Positions 1 to 7,912 of a stretch of 11,214 bases of DNA are shown piece after piece (positions within the stretch are counted from its first letter, which is position 1; the number at the start of each line of letters is the position of its first letter). Under the pieces are notes generated by a model that had not been told where the DNA came from, did no database searches, and was given only the letters and a program-made list of their open reading frames with translations. Source of the DNA: Bacteroidales bacterium (lineage in GTDB: Bacteria; Bacteroidota; Bacteroidia; Bacteroidales; FEN-979); contig JALNWE010000085.1 in NCBI GenBank assembly GCA_023231065.1, positions 1 to 11,214 on the forward strand. Direction: 5' to 3'. The translations under genes were made by a program, and so were the position numbers.

Positions 1-138
1 ATCACAAAATTCTTCCCATGCTTTCCCACTGACAACCCGGTTGGCATGGAGCCCCTCTTCCGTTTTACCAGTCATTCGGAGGCGTATCTTACGGAAAAAA
101 GCGAGGAATCGTAAAAAGGAAAATAGTAATCCCTTCAT
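1..138 (-). CDS. Probable 5' end of an unidentified gene, truncated by the window edge
   Basis: Read on the minus strand from an ATG at 138, the frame stays open for 46 codons to the window edge. It gives a protein-like sequence: a short basic/hydrophobic leader (MKGLLFSFLRF...) followed by a segment containing RVVSGKAWEEFCD. A second in-frame ATG lies at 75 and would remove the leader. The last segment looks like the start of a soluble enzyme domain, but I cannot name the family with confidence. The plus strand over the same bases is also open for 37 codons to a TAA at 112-114, but reads less like protein. The gene would be divergent from the phosphatase gene at 271. The call rests only on the protein-like composition. 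Confidence 0.4.
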   Translation of the reverse strand, partial: MKGLLFSFLRFLAFFRKIRLRMTGKTEEGLHANRVVSGKAWEEFCD

Positions 139-156
139 GTGGGGCAAAATAATTAT

Positions 157-164
157 TATTTTTG
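157..164 (+). promoter_or_regulatory. Candidate Bacteroidota -7 box (TATTTTTG) upstream of the phosphatase gene
   Basis: TATTTTTG at 157-164 matches TAnnTTTG exactly and lies in the 132-base gap between the divergent left-edge gene and the phosphatase gene. No convincing TTTG/TTG -33 element sits 19-21 bases upstream. Transcription from here would leave a leader of about 100 nt before 271. The match is a short AT-rich motif, so chance is a real possibility. Confidence 0.3.
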
Positions 165-270
165 GAGGCGAAGCTTTTCCGGGTTCAAAGATAGAAAATC
201 CCTGGATAAGATGATCAAGCGATATGGGTAATGGGCATTGATTACTGACGTTGCAGGTCCCTGATAAATA

Positions 271-885
271 ATGAAAATAAAAAACATAATTTTTGATTTC
301 GGCGGTGTCCTGATTGATTGGGACCCCAGATATTTATACGAAAGCGTATTTCCGGATAAGGCTGAAATGGAAATTTTCCTTAAAAACATTTGCAGTCCCG
401 CCTGGAATTTGAAACAAGACGCAGGATATCCATTATCAGCCGCCACAAAGGAACTTCAAACCCGGTATCCCATGTATCATGATGCGATTGAAATGTTTTA
501 CAAGGACTGGATACGCATGGTCCGGGGGGAAATCATTGAAAACACAAGCCTTTTAAAACCATTAAAAATAAAATACAGGTTATTCGGATTATCAAATTGG
601 TCGGCAGAAACCTTCCCTTTGGTTTATGACAGATATTCTTTTTTCAGTGACTTTGAAGGGATTGTTATATCAGGACAAGAAAAAATGTTAAAGCCGGATA
701 AGGGCATTTACGAGTTGCTTTTAAACCGGTACGGACTTAAAGCGAACGAATCATTATTCATTGATGATAGCATAAACAACATTATTACAGCAAAGGAAAT
801 GGGCTTATCCACCATTCACCTTGATGGTAACGCGAGCCTAAAGGAACAATTATTGAAATACCGGGCTATCCGCTCGTCTTCCTGA
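271..885 (+). CDS. HAD-superfamily (subfamily IA, YihX-like) phosphatase
   Basis: A 204-residue soluble hydrolase of the haloacid dehalogenase superfamily, of the size usual for small sugar-phosphate or nucleotide phosphatases. Motif I is IIFDFGGVLIDWDP, with the nucleophile Asp9. Glycine replaces the second Asp at +2, as is common in the YihX/epoxide-hydrolase N-terminal group. Residues from about 19 to 88 form the helical cap. Motif II is LFGLSNWS (Ser108). Motif III is Lys141 in MLKPDKGIYE. Motif IV is LFIDDS with Asp165/Asp166 for Mg2+. The YihX group acts on alpha-glucose-1-phosphate and similar compounds; the substrate here cannot be read from sequence. The ATG at 271 is chosen because motif I begins a few residues after it. 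It is convergent with the AraC gene, with 32 bases between stop codons, so it is probably its own unit. A broader HAD-like hydrolase label is the safe fallback. Confidence 0.9.
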   Translation: MKIKNIIFDFGGVLIDWDPRYLYESVFPDKAEMEIFLKNICSPAWNLKQDAGYPLSAATKELQTRYPMYHDAIEMFYKDWIRMVRGEIIENTSLLKPLKIKYRLFGLSNWSAETFPLVYDRYSFFSDFEGIVISGQEKMLKPDKGIYELLLNRYGLKANESLFIDDSINNIITAKEMGLSTIHLDGNASLKEQLLKYRAIRSSS

Positions 886-917
886 TGGATTTATCTCTTA
901 CGGCACACCCCCGGGGA

Positions 918-1862
918 TCAGGGTTGTTTCCTGTATTCGCTTGGGGTCATCCTGGTTTGCCGTTTGAAATACTGACAAAAAAAAGACTGATTTGTAAAAC
1001 TGAGATAATCCGATATTTCCTGGATGCTCATGTTTGAATATTTGATAAGATGTTTAGCTTCCATGGTGATAAATTCATTGATCCAATGGGAGGCTGATAT
1101 CCCGCTCACCTTTTTTATCAGGGCGGCAAGGTACTTGGGCGTGATGCAAATCCGCGAAGCATAAAATCCGATGTTGTGTTCGTGTTTGTAATGCTGGTTT
1201 AACAATTCCATGAACCTGTTATAATATCCCTCGTTACGGTGGGTTATTGCATTGATATCGTCATTTGCAGGATTGTTATAGCTGCTTATTACCGATAAAC
1301 CCTTATGTGCCAGCAGGGTTATATAGTTCATGACTATTTCATTAAAGAATTTTGCCTCCTTGAACATTTTCATGTCCCGTAATAAATTGTGGAACGTCCC
1401 TTTAATGGTATCTGACTCTTCCTGCGAAAGTTCTATGAACGGCCGTTTTTGTATTCCCAGAAATACGGATAAAACATTTTTATAATTAATTTTCATCTGT
1501 TTCGCAAAATCGTCGTTCAAAGCAATAATATAAAATTCGCAGTTGCCCAATGTTTCAAATTGTATGATGTCATTAGGCATACTGACGAATAGAGAATTTT
1601 TCTTAATGAGATATCTTCTCATATTCGAAATGATCTCTGCCATGCCTTCGGCACACAGGATGCAGAAATAAGCGTTGATGCGGCAGGGATATTTCAATAT
1701 ATTTAACTGCCTGTCCGAATCCGAATCATAATGTGCAAAAAGGCATCCCTCGTATTGAATATCGTCTGGTCCTGAAAATGATTGCATTTTTTTGAGCGAT
1801 TCCAGCGAAAAACTTATGATGCCTGTGTCCGCCATCGGGTAATGATCTTTGTGTTTCGACAA
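918..1862 (-). CDS. AraC-family transcriptional regulator
   Basis: A 314-residue regulator with the usual two-part layout. Residues 1 to about 200 form a cupin-like sensing domain of low conservation, with a sensor-type stretch around 60-115. The C-terminal AraC/XylS DNA-binding domain spans about 215-312. Its first helix-turn-helix is near 230-252 (IGFYASRICITPKYLAALIKK). The second is near 279-301 (SIQEISDYLSFTNQSFFCQYFK). It ends in the family hallmark TRMTPSEYRK. It lies head-to-head with the efflux operon, 141 bases away, a common arrangement for a local regulator of a pump, so control of that operon is inferred. The inducing ligand is unknown. The first domain has several cysteines (40, 60, 67, 70) that could be redox- or metal-sensitive, but this is speculation. 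Confidence 0.94.
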   Translation of the reverse strand: MSKHKDHYPMADTGIISFSLESLKKMQSFSGPDDIQYEGCLFAHYDSDSDRQLNILKYPCRINAYFCILCAEGMAEIISNMRRYLIKKNSLFVSMPNDIIQFETLGNCEFYIIALNDDFAKQMKINYKNVLSVFLGIQKRPFIELSQEESDTIKGTFHNLLRDMKMFKEAKFFNEIVMNYITLLAHKGLSVISSYNNPANDDINAITHRNEGYYNRFMELLNQHYKHEHNIGFYASRICITPKYLAALIKKVSGISASHWINEFITMEAKHLIKYSNMSIQEISDYLSFTNQSFFCQYFKRQTRMTPSEYRKQP

Positions 1863-1891
1863 ATTGAATAATTCTGCAAGAATATTTCCTT

Positions 1892-1923
1892 CAAATTTAA
1901 TGATATTTCGACCAATAGAACAA
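1892..1923 (-). promoter_or_regulatory. Probable promoter of the AraC-family gene
   Basis: On the minus strand, TAAATTTG (1899 down to 1892) is an exact match to the Bacteroidota -7 box TAnnTTTG. A TTG (complement of CAA at 1921-1923) lies upstream with a 21-base spacer, fitting the 19-21 base spacing known for this promoter class. Transcription would begin near 1885 and leave a leader of roughly 20 nt before the start codon at 1862. Motif and spacing are seen directly; activity is inferred. Confidence 0.5.
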
Positions 1924-1942
1924 TTCTGTGGTTAATGTGGAC

Positions 1943-1973
1943 TTTATTAATCCTATTCTATACGCGACCTTTG
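1943..1973 (+). promoter_or_regulatory. Weak candidate promoter for the efflux operon
   Basis: GACCTTTG at 1966-1973 differs from TAnnTTTG at one position. TTTA at 1943-1946, 19 bases upstream, is a degenerate -33 box. The adaptor gene starts at 2004, so the leader would be about 25 nt. The poor match would fit a promoter that needs an activator, such as the divergent AraC protein, but no clear operator half-sites were found in this 141-base gap. Confidence 0.25.
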
Positions 1974-2003
1974 TGAACCTGAAATTATTAAATCCATACT
2001 GCC

Positions 2004-3047
2004 ATGATAAAATGTTTGAAATCAGTCAGTTTATTACCGGTGGCCATTGTTTTTTTCTCCCTGGCGCTATGCTGTTGTACTTCCGACGCCTTTCAGCCTA
2101 AGAACGGGTCGGCCATTAAAGTCACCATAGAGACCGTAAAGGGATCGGATGCGATGAATACGATGAACTATGTCGGAGTGGTTGAGGAAAAATCTTCTGT
2201 CGCACTTAGTTTTTCATCCATGGGCACCATTGAGCAAATTTATGTTTCCGAAGGGACACTTGTTACCAAAGGCCAGTTGCTTGCCAGGCTTGATCCCACC
2301 GCGGCAAAGAACTTGTTTGATGCCACCGTATCGACATTGAAACAGGCACAGGACGGTTATAAACGCCTTAAGTCCATCTATGACGCCGGCAGTTTGCCGG
2401 AAGTACAGATGGTAGAGATGGAGACAAAGCTCCAGCAGGCCCAATCGACTTATAACATTGTAAAAAAAGGACTTGAAGATTGTTCCCTATATGCCCCGAT
2501 CAGCGGGATTATCGGGAAAAAAACGGCTGAAACCGGCGAAAACACTATCGTCGGGAAGCCTGCGCTGACAATTTTGGACATCAGCTCGGTAAAAGTTAAA
2601 TTTTCTGTTCCTGAAAACGAAATTTCCGTCATTACCCCCGCTTGTAAGTCTGTCATAACGGTAGCGGCCCTTGGCGATAAGGAATTTTCAGGGGGAAGTT
2701 TGGAAAAGAACGTTGTGGCAAATGCCGTTTCGCATACCTATCCGGCTTTTATTACCCTTCCCAATCCCAGGAAGGAGCTCTTGCCGGGGATGGTTTGCAG
2801 GGTCGGGATCAGGATCAACGGAGATTCGCGGGGTATTGTAGTCCCAATTGGCATCGTCATGGCAATGGCTGACGGACGGAATTTTGTATGGGGCGAAAAG
2901 GAGGGTATGGCAAAACGCATATTTGTTACAACCGGCGAAGCGAAAGGCAATGGGGTGGAAATACAGAGCGGGCTTTTGCCAGGTGACCGTATCATAACCG
3001 AAGGTTATCAAAAAATAAGTGAAGGCGATAAAATCATTGGAAAATGA
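2004..3047 (+). CDS. RND efflux periplasmic adaptor (membrane fusion protein), lipoprotein-type
   Basis: A 347-residue adaptor that bridges the RND pump and the outer-membrane channel in the periplasm. The N-terminus is a lipoprotein-like signal ending in LALCCCT, with Cys23-25. No single cysteine has an ideal lipobox, so the lipidated residue is uncertain. After it come the first lipoyl half (GTIEQIYVSEGTLVTKGQLL, about 74-93), an alpha-hairpin coiled coil (about 105-158), the second lipoyl half (YAPISGIIGKKTAETGENT, about 163-181), a beta-barrel (about 195-270) and the membrane-proximal domain ending GLLPGDRIITEGYQKISEGDKI. This is the order of the HlyD/AcrA family, and the length is normal. 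Its stop overlaps the pump's ATG at 3044 (ATGA), so the two are translationally coupled. The start at 2004 puts the signal peptide at residue 1. Substrate range cannot be inferred. Confidence 0.95.
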   Translation: MIKCLKSVSLLPVAIVFFSLALCCCTSDAFQPKNGSAIKVTIETVKGSDAMNTMNYVGVVEEKSSVALSFSSMGTIEQIYVSEGTLVTKGQLLARLDPTAAKNLFDATVSTLKQAQDGYKRLKSIYDAGSLPEVQMVEMETKLQQAQSTYNIVKKGLEDCSLYAPISGIIGKKTAETGENTIVGKPALTILDISSVKVKFSVPENEISVITPACKSVITVAALGDKEFSGGSLEKNVVANAVSHTYPAFITLPNPRKELLPGMVCRVGIRINGDSRGIVVPIGIVMAMADGRNFVWGEKEGMAKRIFVTTGEAKGNGVEIQSGLLPGDRIITEGYQKISEGDKIIGK

Positions 3048-6000
3048 AAGGAAAGAGCAACCTCATAGAATGGGCGATGAAGCATTATTCAATCGTCTTC
3101 CTGCTTGTAGCGCTGATGGTCGCGTTTGGGATCATTTCCCTGAAAGTAATGCCCAAACAGGAGTTCCCGGCCTATACCATACGTCAGGGCGTGATTATCG
3201 GAATATACCCGGGCGCGACTTCAGAAGAGGTCGAAAAGCAGCTTGCCGAACCTCTCGAAAGGTTTCTGTTCACTTATCCGGAGGTTAAACGCGGCTACAC
3301 GACGACCACTTCGCAGAACGGAATGTGCTATGTTATGGTTGAGCTCAACGACAATGTGGACAACAAGGATGAGGTGTGGTCGAAAATCAAACATGGGCTT
3401 GTGCTTTTGAAACAATCGCTGCCCCAGGGAGTCCTGGCGCTTGTGGCACAGGACGATTTTGGCGATACTTCTGCCTTGCTGGTGGCGATAGAATCAGGAA
3501 CCCGGTCGTACAAAGAGCTTAAAGAATACACCGACGAATTGTCCGACAGGCTTCGCCGTATCGAATCGGTTTCTAACCTGCGGCTTTACGGTGAGCAGAA
3601 AGAACAGATCACCGTATATGTCAACCGCGACAAACTGTCGTCGTATGGCATCAGCGACAACCTGCTGACGGTTGAGTTTTTTACCCAATCGCTTGCCCCG
3701 GGCGGAAGCATCAAAAACGACGATACGGAAATCCCCGTTCATCTGGCCCCTACCTATTCCGGCCTCGAAGAGGTCGAAGATCAGATCATTTACAGCGACG
3801 GCGGCGGTAATATGATCCGCGTTAAAGACGTGGCAAGGGTGGTGAGGGAAAATCCCGGCGGGAAGAGTTACATAACATACAATGGCAACCGGTGCCTGGT
3901 ACTTTCAGTCGAGATGCGCAACGGTTATAACGTCGTGAAATTCGGCAAAGATGTTGATCAAGTGATGAACGAATACATCAGGACCGTGATGCCCGATGAT
4001 GTCAATGTATGTCGCATAACCGATCAAGCCCAGATAGTAGGCGACTCGGTCAATTCATTCCTGCGCGACCTGGTGATGGCAATCATTGTGATCATTGTCG
4101 TTATGTTGTTGCTGTTTCCGCTGCGTTCGGCGCTCGTGGCGGCCATCGTCATTCCGCTCAATACCTTTATTTCGGTCGGCATCATGTACCTGGCGGGCAT
4201 ACCCCTTAACACCGTGACGCTTGCCGCGCTGATCGTGGTACTGGGAATGGTTGTCGATAATGCCATTGTCATCATTGACGGATACCTGTTCTGCCTGAAC
4301 AACGGCGACAAGCCATGGGATGCCGCCGTGGAGAGCGCGCGCAAATACTTTCAGCCAATGGCCCTCGCCACCCTGTGTATTTGTCTTATTTTCTATCCAT
4401 TCCTCTTCCTGTTCAAAGGGATGATGCTCGAATTCGTGGTTTACTTCCCGTTGACAATAACGATAAACCTGATGGTTTCGCTTGCGATAGCCGTCCTGGT
4501 GATCCCGATCCTGGAAGTGATGCTCATCAAGCCTAAGAAAGAAGGAGAATCGGGAAACAACCGTTTTACGGACAAAGTTCACGGCCTCTATATGAAGTTA
4601 CTTGGCAGTAATTTTCGCCATCCGTGGCTTACCCTTGGATTTGCCATTGCTTCGATCATCGTCGCCACACTCCTCGCCACAAAGATCAATTTCCGTATGA
4701 TGCCCACGGCTGAGCGCAACCAGTTCGCCGTGGAAATTCACCTCCCCGACGGGGCGCCGATAAACCAAACCGCGCAGGTTGCTGATTCGTTAAGGCGGAT
4801 GCTCGCGCGCGACAAACGGGTAAAATCGATCACCACTTTTGTAGGAATGTCATCGCCCCGTTTTCATACCTCTTACGCACCTCAAATGCCCTCGGATGCA
4901 TATTCCCAGTTCATCGTCAACACCGGTTCGGGCGATGATACCGAAGCGCTCCTGAACGCGTACACTGATTATTATGCCCACTACTTTCCGAATGCTTATG
5001 TGAAATTCAAACAATTGGATTTCAATGCTGTGGCGACATTCGAATTCCGGTTTTATGGTGAAAATGCTGAAGATCTGAAAGTTGTAGCGAAAAAACTTGA
5101 AAAGAAGATGCGCGAAATACCTGAACTTACAAACGTCCACACCGATTGGGGCGACCCAATCCCTGTCATGGATGTGACGCTTGACCCGGTCGCTTCATCG
5201 CAGGTAGGCGCCACGCGTGGCATAACGGCAGCAAACCTGGCAATGGCGACAAACGGGATCACCATGGGCTCCGTAACGGAAAACAACGACAACATCCCGA
5301 TTGTTCTTAAAACCGACGAAAAGAAGGGCAAAACGACGCTGGAAGACGTTTCAGATATTTACGTTTCAACTTTCGTGCCTACCGTAACCGTCCCGCTCCG
5401 TCAGATTGCGACAGTTGCCCCTGTGTGGGGCGAAAATAAAATCGTACATCGTGACGGGATGCGCACCATAACAGTAACAACCGATACAAAACGCGGCGTC
5501 CTTCCGGGAAAAGCGCTTTCATACATCCAGGATGTGATTGCCCGCGAAATTGTGCCCGCACTTCCCAGGGGAGTGAATTATCAGGTCGGGGGCCAACCGG
5601 AATACAACAAGGATAACCTCACGCCCGTGCTTTATGTGATCATCTCGGCCCTGGTAGTAATATTTTTCTTCCTGTTATTCACATACGGCAAATTCGGTTT
5701 AACGCTTATCTCTATGTTTACGCTGTCGCTCTTTATGTTCGGCGCCGTGTTTGGTTTGTGGATATCGGGAATGACGGTCGGATTGACATCTGCCCTGGGA
5801 CTGGTTGGCCTGTTCGGTATAACGATAAGGAATGTAATACTGATGTTCCAGCATGCAGAGCAACGTTTCGTCATTGACGGTTGGCTGGCCAAAGATGCCG
5901 CATTCGATGCCGGGAAACGCAGGATGATACCGATCTTTCTTACCTCTGCAGCAGCCTCTGTTGGAGTAGTGCCGATGATCATGTCAGGCAGTTCCTGGTG

Positions 6001-6106
6001 GGCGCCTGTGGGTATGGTCATTTTTGCAGGCGGTTTTTTCCTGCTGTTCATGACCATTACGGTTTTACCCGTTCTTTATTGGAAACTCAATGATAAGAAA
6101 AAATGA
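3044..6106 (+). CDS. RND-family efflux pump, inner-membrane permease (AcrB/HAE-like)
   Basis: A 1020-residue proton-driven exporter of the resistance-nodulation-division superfamily, full length for the family. It shows the family's internal duplication: TM1 (about 15-35), a large periplasmic loop, TM2-TM6 (about 341-492), TM7 (526-546), a second large loop, then TM8-TM12 (about 861-1013). An early conserved segment includes YPGATSEEVEKQLAEPLE (55-72). The proton-relay motif in TM4 reads GMVVDNAIVIID, so Asp405 is kept while the second Asp of AcrB (D408) is Asn406. In TM10 the AcrB Lys940 position appears to be Arg929 (GITIRNVILM). To my knowledge, DN/R variants occur in Bacteroidota RND pumps, so this does not imply inactivity. 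It overlaps both neighbours by ATGA, giving a complete tripartite operon. A drug or solvent exporter is more likely than a metal pump, as no heavy-metal signature was noticed. Confidence 0.97.
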   Translation: MKGKSNLIEWAMKHYSIVFLLVALMVAFGIISLKVMPKQEFPAYTIRQGVIIGIYPGATSEEVEKQLAEPLERFLFTYPEVKRGYTTTTSQNGMCYVMVELNDNVDNKDEVWSKIKHGLVLLKQSLPQGVLALVAQDDFGDTSALLVAIESGTRSYKELKEYTDELSDRLRRIESVSNLRLYGEQKEQITVYVNRDKLSSYGISDNLLTVEFFTQSLAPGGSIKNDDTEIPVHLAPTYSGLEEVEDQIIYSDGGGNMIRVKDVARVVRENPGGKSYITYNGNRCLVLSVEMRNGYNVVKFGKDVDQVMNEYIRTVMPDDVNVCRITDQAQIVGDSVNSFLRDLVMAIIVIIVVMLLLFPLRSALVAAIVIPLNTFISVGIMYLAGIPLNTVTLAALIVVLGMVVDNAIVIIDGYLFCLNNGDKPWDAAVESARKYFQPMALATLCICLIFYPFLFLFKGMMLEFVVYFPLTITINLMVSLAIAVLVIPILEVMLIKPKKEGESGNNRFTDKVHGLYMKLLGSNFRHPWLTLGFAIASIIVATLLATKINFRMMPTAERNQFAVEIHLPDGAPINQTAQVADSLRRMLARDKRVKSITTFVGMSSPRFHTSYAPQMPSDAYSQFIVNTGSGDDTEALLNAYTDYYAHYFPNAYVKFKQLDFNAVATFEFRFYGENAEDLKVVAKKLEKKMREIPELTNVHTDWGDPIPVMDVTLDPVASSQVGATRGITAANLAMATNGITMGSVTENNDNIPIVLKTDEKKGKTTLEDVSDIYVSTFVPTVTVPLRQIATVAPVWGENKIVHRDGMRTITVTTDTKRGVLPGKALSYIQDVIAREIVPALPRGVNYQVGGQPEYNKDNLTPVLYVIISALVVIFFFLLFTYGKFGLTLISMFTLSLFMFGAVFGLWISGMTVGLTSALGLVGLFGITIRNVILMFQHAEQRFVIDGWLAKDAAFDAGKRRMIPIFLTSAAASVGVVPMIMSGSSWWAPVGMVIFAGGFFLLFMTITVLPVLYWKLNDKKK

Positions 6107-7446
6107 AAAAACTATTGTATATCCTGCTTTTATTTTGTCCCGTCCTGGTTGTTGCACAGGGTTATACACTCGAACAATGCATCAATATGGCTTTTAAAAA
6201 CAGCTATGACATCAAAAACAGCCGCCTTGACTATGAAATGGCCGATCAGACAAAAAAGGAGGTATTTACCAAATATTTTCCATCTATATCTGCCGCGGGA
6301 ATGGCTTTCGATGCCAGTGAGTATCTGATTAACGAGAATATAGACTTGTCGCCGGTGGGCAAGATCTTAGCCGGAATGGGTTATGATCCGATCGCTTTGG
6401 GATTACCCTCTTCCATCCCGGTCCAGATGATCAAAAACGGCGCTATAGGTTTTGTTTCAGCCACGCAGCCGGTTTTCGCGGGAGGACAGATTATTAACGG
6501 GAACAAACTGGCAAAAGTGGGACGCGATGTGAGCAAACTGAAAATCACACTTTCTGAAAATGAAGTAATATCCAAAACAGAAGAATATTTCTGGCAGATC
6601 GTATCGCTCAAAGAAAAATTGAAAACCCTTGACGTGGCCGACACCCAGCTTGCAGAATTAAACAAGAAGGTGAAGGCTGCAGTCAGCGCAGGTTTAACGA
6701 CACGCAACGACCTTCTTCGCGTCGAACTGCAGCAACAAAACATGGAGAGCAACCGGATTAAAGTTGATAACGGGATAAAGATCTATAAACTTTTACTCTG
6801 CAACATCACGGGTGCGGCTGTAGATAGTTTTGATATCGCAATTTCCGGATTCCCGATCGTTAAGGATCCTTTGGAATATTACATAAGCGCTGAACAAGGC
6901 ATTGAAGGGAGAACGGAAAACCAGTTGCTTGAGAAAGGCGTCAAGGCGGCATCCTTACAATATAAAATGGCCATTGGTAAAAATATGCCCACCGTTGCGG
7001 CGGGAGCAGGATATATCTATCAGAACCTGCTTGAAAAAGATGTTAATTTCGGAATGATATTCGCAACCGTTTCAGTTCCCATAAGTTCGTGGTGGGGCGG
7101 GTCGCATGCCATAAAACGGGAGAAATACAACGAGATAAAAACCGAAAACCAAAGGAAGGATATGAGAAAAATGATGGCGGTAGATATTGAATCGAAATGG
7201 AATATTTTGCAGGAGTCCTATCTTCAAATCCGGATTGCCCTGAAATCAATTGAGTCAGCGACTGAGAACCTGCATATCAGCTGCGACTACTATAATGCCG
7301 GGACCGTATCGCTGGCGGACCTGCTGGAAGCTCAAACCCTGCTTCAACAGGGCCGCGACCAATACACCAATGCCTGTACGACATATTATGTGAAGCTGTC
7401 GGCCTACATGCAGGCAACGGGGAGGTATCCGCATGCTGCCAATTAA
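6103..7446 (+). CDS. TolC-family outer-membrane efflux channel
   Basis: A 447-residue outer-membrane factor that completes the tripartite pump. A cleavable signal peptide covers about residues 1-18 (MKKLLYILLLFCPVLVVA, cleavage before QGYTLEQC). The mature start YTLEQCINMAFKNSYDIKNS is the conserved N-terminal pattern of the family. Two long helical hairpin repeats follow, each with the family-like segment: AGLTTRNDLLRVELQ near 196-210 and YNAGTVSLADLLEAQTLLQ near 397-415. There is no lipobox, so unlike OprM-type channels it is probably not lipidated. It is the last gene of the operon; its ATG overlaps the pump stop (ATGA at 6103). A gap of 184 bases separates it from the hydrogenase-related genes. 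Confidence 0.95.
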   Translation: MKKLLYILLLFCPVLVVAQGYTLEQCINMAFKNSYDIKNSRLDYEMADQTKKEVFTKYFPSISAAGMAFDASEYLINENIDLSPVGKILAGMGYDPIALGLPSSIPVQMIKNGAIGFVSATQPVFAGGQIINGNKLAKVGRDVSKLKITLSENEVISKTEEYFWQIVSLKEKLKTLDVADTQLAELNKKVKAAVSAGLTTRNDLLRVELQQQNMESNRIKVDNGIKIYKLLLCNITGAAVDSFDIAISGFPIVKDPLEYYISAEQGIEGRTENQLLEKGVKAASLQYKMAIGKNMPTVAAGAGYIYQNLLEKDVNFGMIFATVSVPISSWWGGSHAIKREKYNEIKTENQRKDMRKMMAVDIESKWNILQESYLQIRIALKSIESATENLHISCDYYNAGTVSLADLLEAQTLLQQGRDQYTNACTTYYVKLSAYMQATGRYPHAAN

Positions 7447-7458
7447 TTTACCTTCCCG

Positions 7459-7486
7459 CATGAAAGTGGCATCATTGATGCCCATG
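7459..7486 (+). terminator. Weak hairpin after the efflux operon, possible terminator
   Basis: GGCATC (7468-7473) pairs with GATGCC (7477-7482) around a 3-base loop. Flanking CATG copies (7459-7462, 7483-7486) could extend the stem past a 5-base bulge. A T-rich stretch CTTCTTTTTG follows, but only from 7492, too far for a typical intrinsic terminator. It is the only hairpin I see in the right place after the tolC-type gene. Confidence 0.25.
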
Positions 7487-7511
7487 AAAACCTTCTTTTT
7501 GTAAAACAGCC

Positions 7512-7539
7512 TTGATCTGATAATTTCTTTGTATTTTTG
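7512..7539 (+). promoter_or_regulatory. Candidate promoter of the hydrogenase-regulator/hydG unit
   Basis: TATTTTTG at 7532-7539 fits the Bacteroidota -7 box TAnnTTTG exactly. TTG at 7512-7514 lies 17 bases upstream, slightly closer than the usual 19-21. Transcription would start near 7546, leaving a leader of about 85 nt before 7631. The same octamer occurs at 157-164 and 9288-9295. Confidence 0.4.
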
Positions 7540-7630
7540 TATCCGGATGGCCCTGAGAAACGGTAAATACTTTTTCAAAGATTGTCCATCTGCTTAGCGT
7601 AAACATACATCCAATCCAAAAGAGCATCTG

Positions 7631-7912
7631 ATGGAAAAGAGAATTGGTACGATAACGATTTTAATCCAAGGCACAACCTCAGTCCCTGCTGTAAATGCCT
7701 TGTTGTCGGAGTACCACAGTATTATCCTGGCCCGCCAGGGGCTACCTATCCACCATCGCAACATTCATGTTATTTCTCTTGTTATCGAAGGCACTACCGA
7801 GGTGATCAGCGCTCTTACCGGAAAGATTGGACGTTTGAAAGATGTTGAAGTCAAATCCATTCTTACAAAATTCAAGGAAGGGCAAAATCATGAACAAGAG
7901 CGAAAGGAATAA
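7631..7912 (+). CDS. Iron-only hydrogenase system regulator (TM1266-like small protein)
   Basis: A 93-residue protein resembling the TM1266 family, annotated as putative iron-only hydrogenase system regulators. It begins EKRIGTITILIQGTTSVPAVNALLSEY and continues with GLPIHHRNIHVISLVIEGTTEVISALTGKIGRLKDVEVK. This is the alternating beta-alpha-beta pattern of an ACT/NikR-C-like ligand-binding fold, and it has no DNA-binding domain of its own. Family members are typically encoded beside [FeFe]-hydrogenase maturation or structural genes, and here the next gene is hydG. Any regulatory role would need a partner or a small-molecule ligand; the name is a family label, not a proven function. The hydrophilic tail after about residue 80 (KFKEGQNHEQERKE) overlaps the start of hydG, so translation of the two is probably coupled. 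Confidence 0.88.
   Translation: MEKRIGTITILIQGTTSVPAVNALLSEYHSIILARQGLPIHHRNIHVISLVIEGTTEVISALTGKIGRLKDVEVKSILTKFKEGQNHEQERKE
7874..7882 (+). promoter_or_regulatory. Ribosome-binding-site-like sequence that favours the hydG start at 7890
   Basis: AAGGAAGGG lies 7 bases before the ATG at 7890, inside the 3' end of the preceding gene. Purine-rich Shine-Dalgarno-like sites are uncommon in this phylum, so the spacing supports choosing 7890 over the in-frame ATG at 7842. Confidence 0.45.

Noticed and set aside
905..920. CCCCGGGG palindrome between the convergent phosphatase and AraC genes as a terminator
   Set aside because: A perfect 8-bp palindrome without a loop or T-run cannot form a normal terminator hairpin.
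4055..4582. Minus-strand frame of 175 codons inside the RND pump gene
   Set aside because: It is rich in His, Asn and Asp, as expected for the antisense of a membrane-segment gene, and it has no family features.
5632..6057. Minus-strand frame of 141 codons inside the RND pump gene
   Set aside because: Antisense shadow of the last transmembrane segments; low-complexity composition and no motifs.
7842..7889. Longer HydG start at 7842 adding 16 residues
   Set aside because: It would overlap the preceding gene by 71 nt and has no ribosome-site-like sequence, whereas 7890 has AAGGAAGGG at good spacing.
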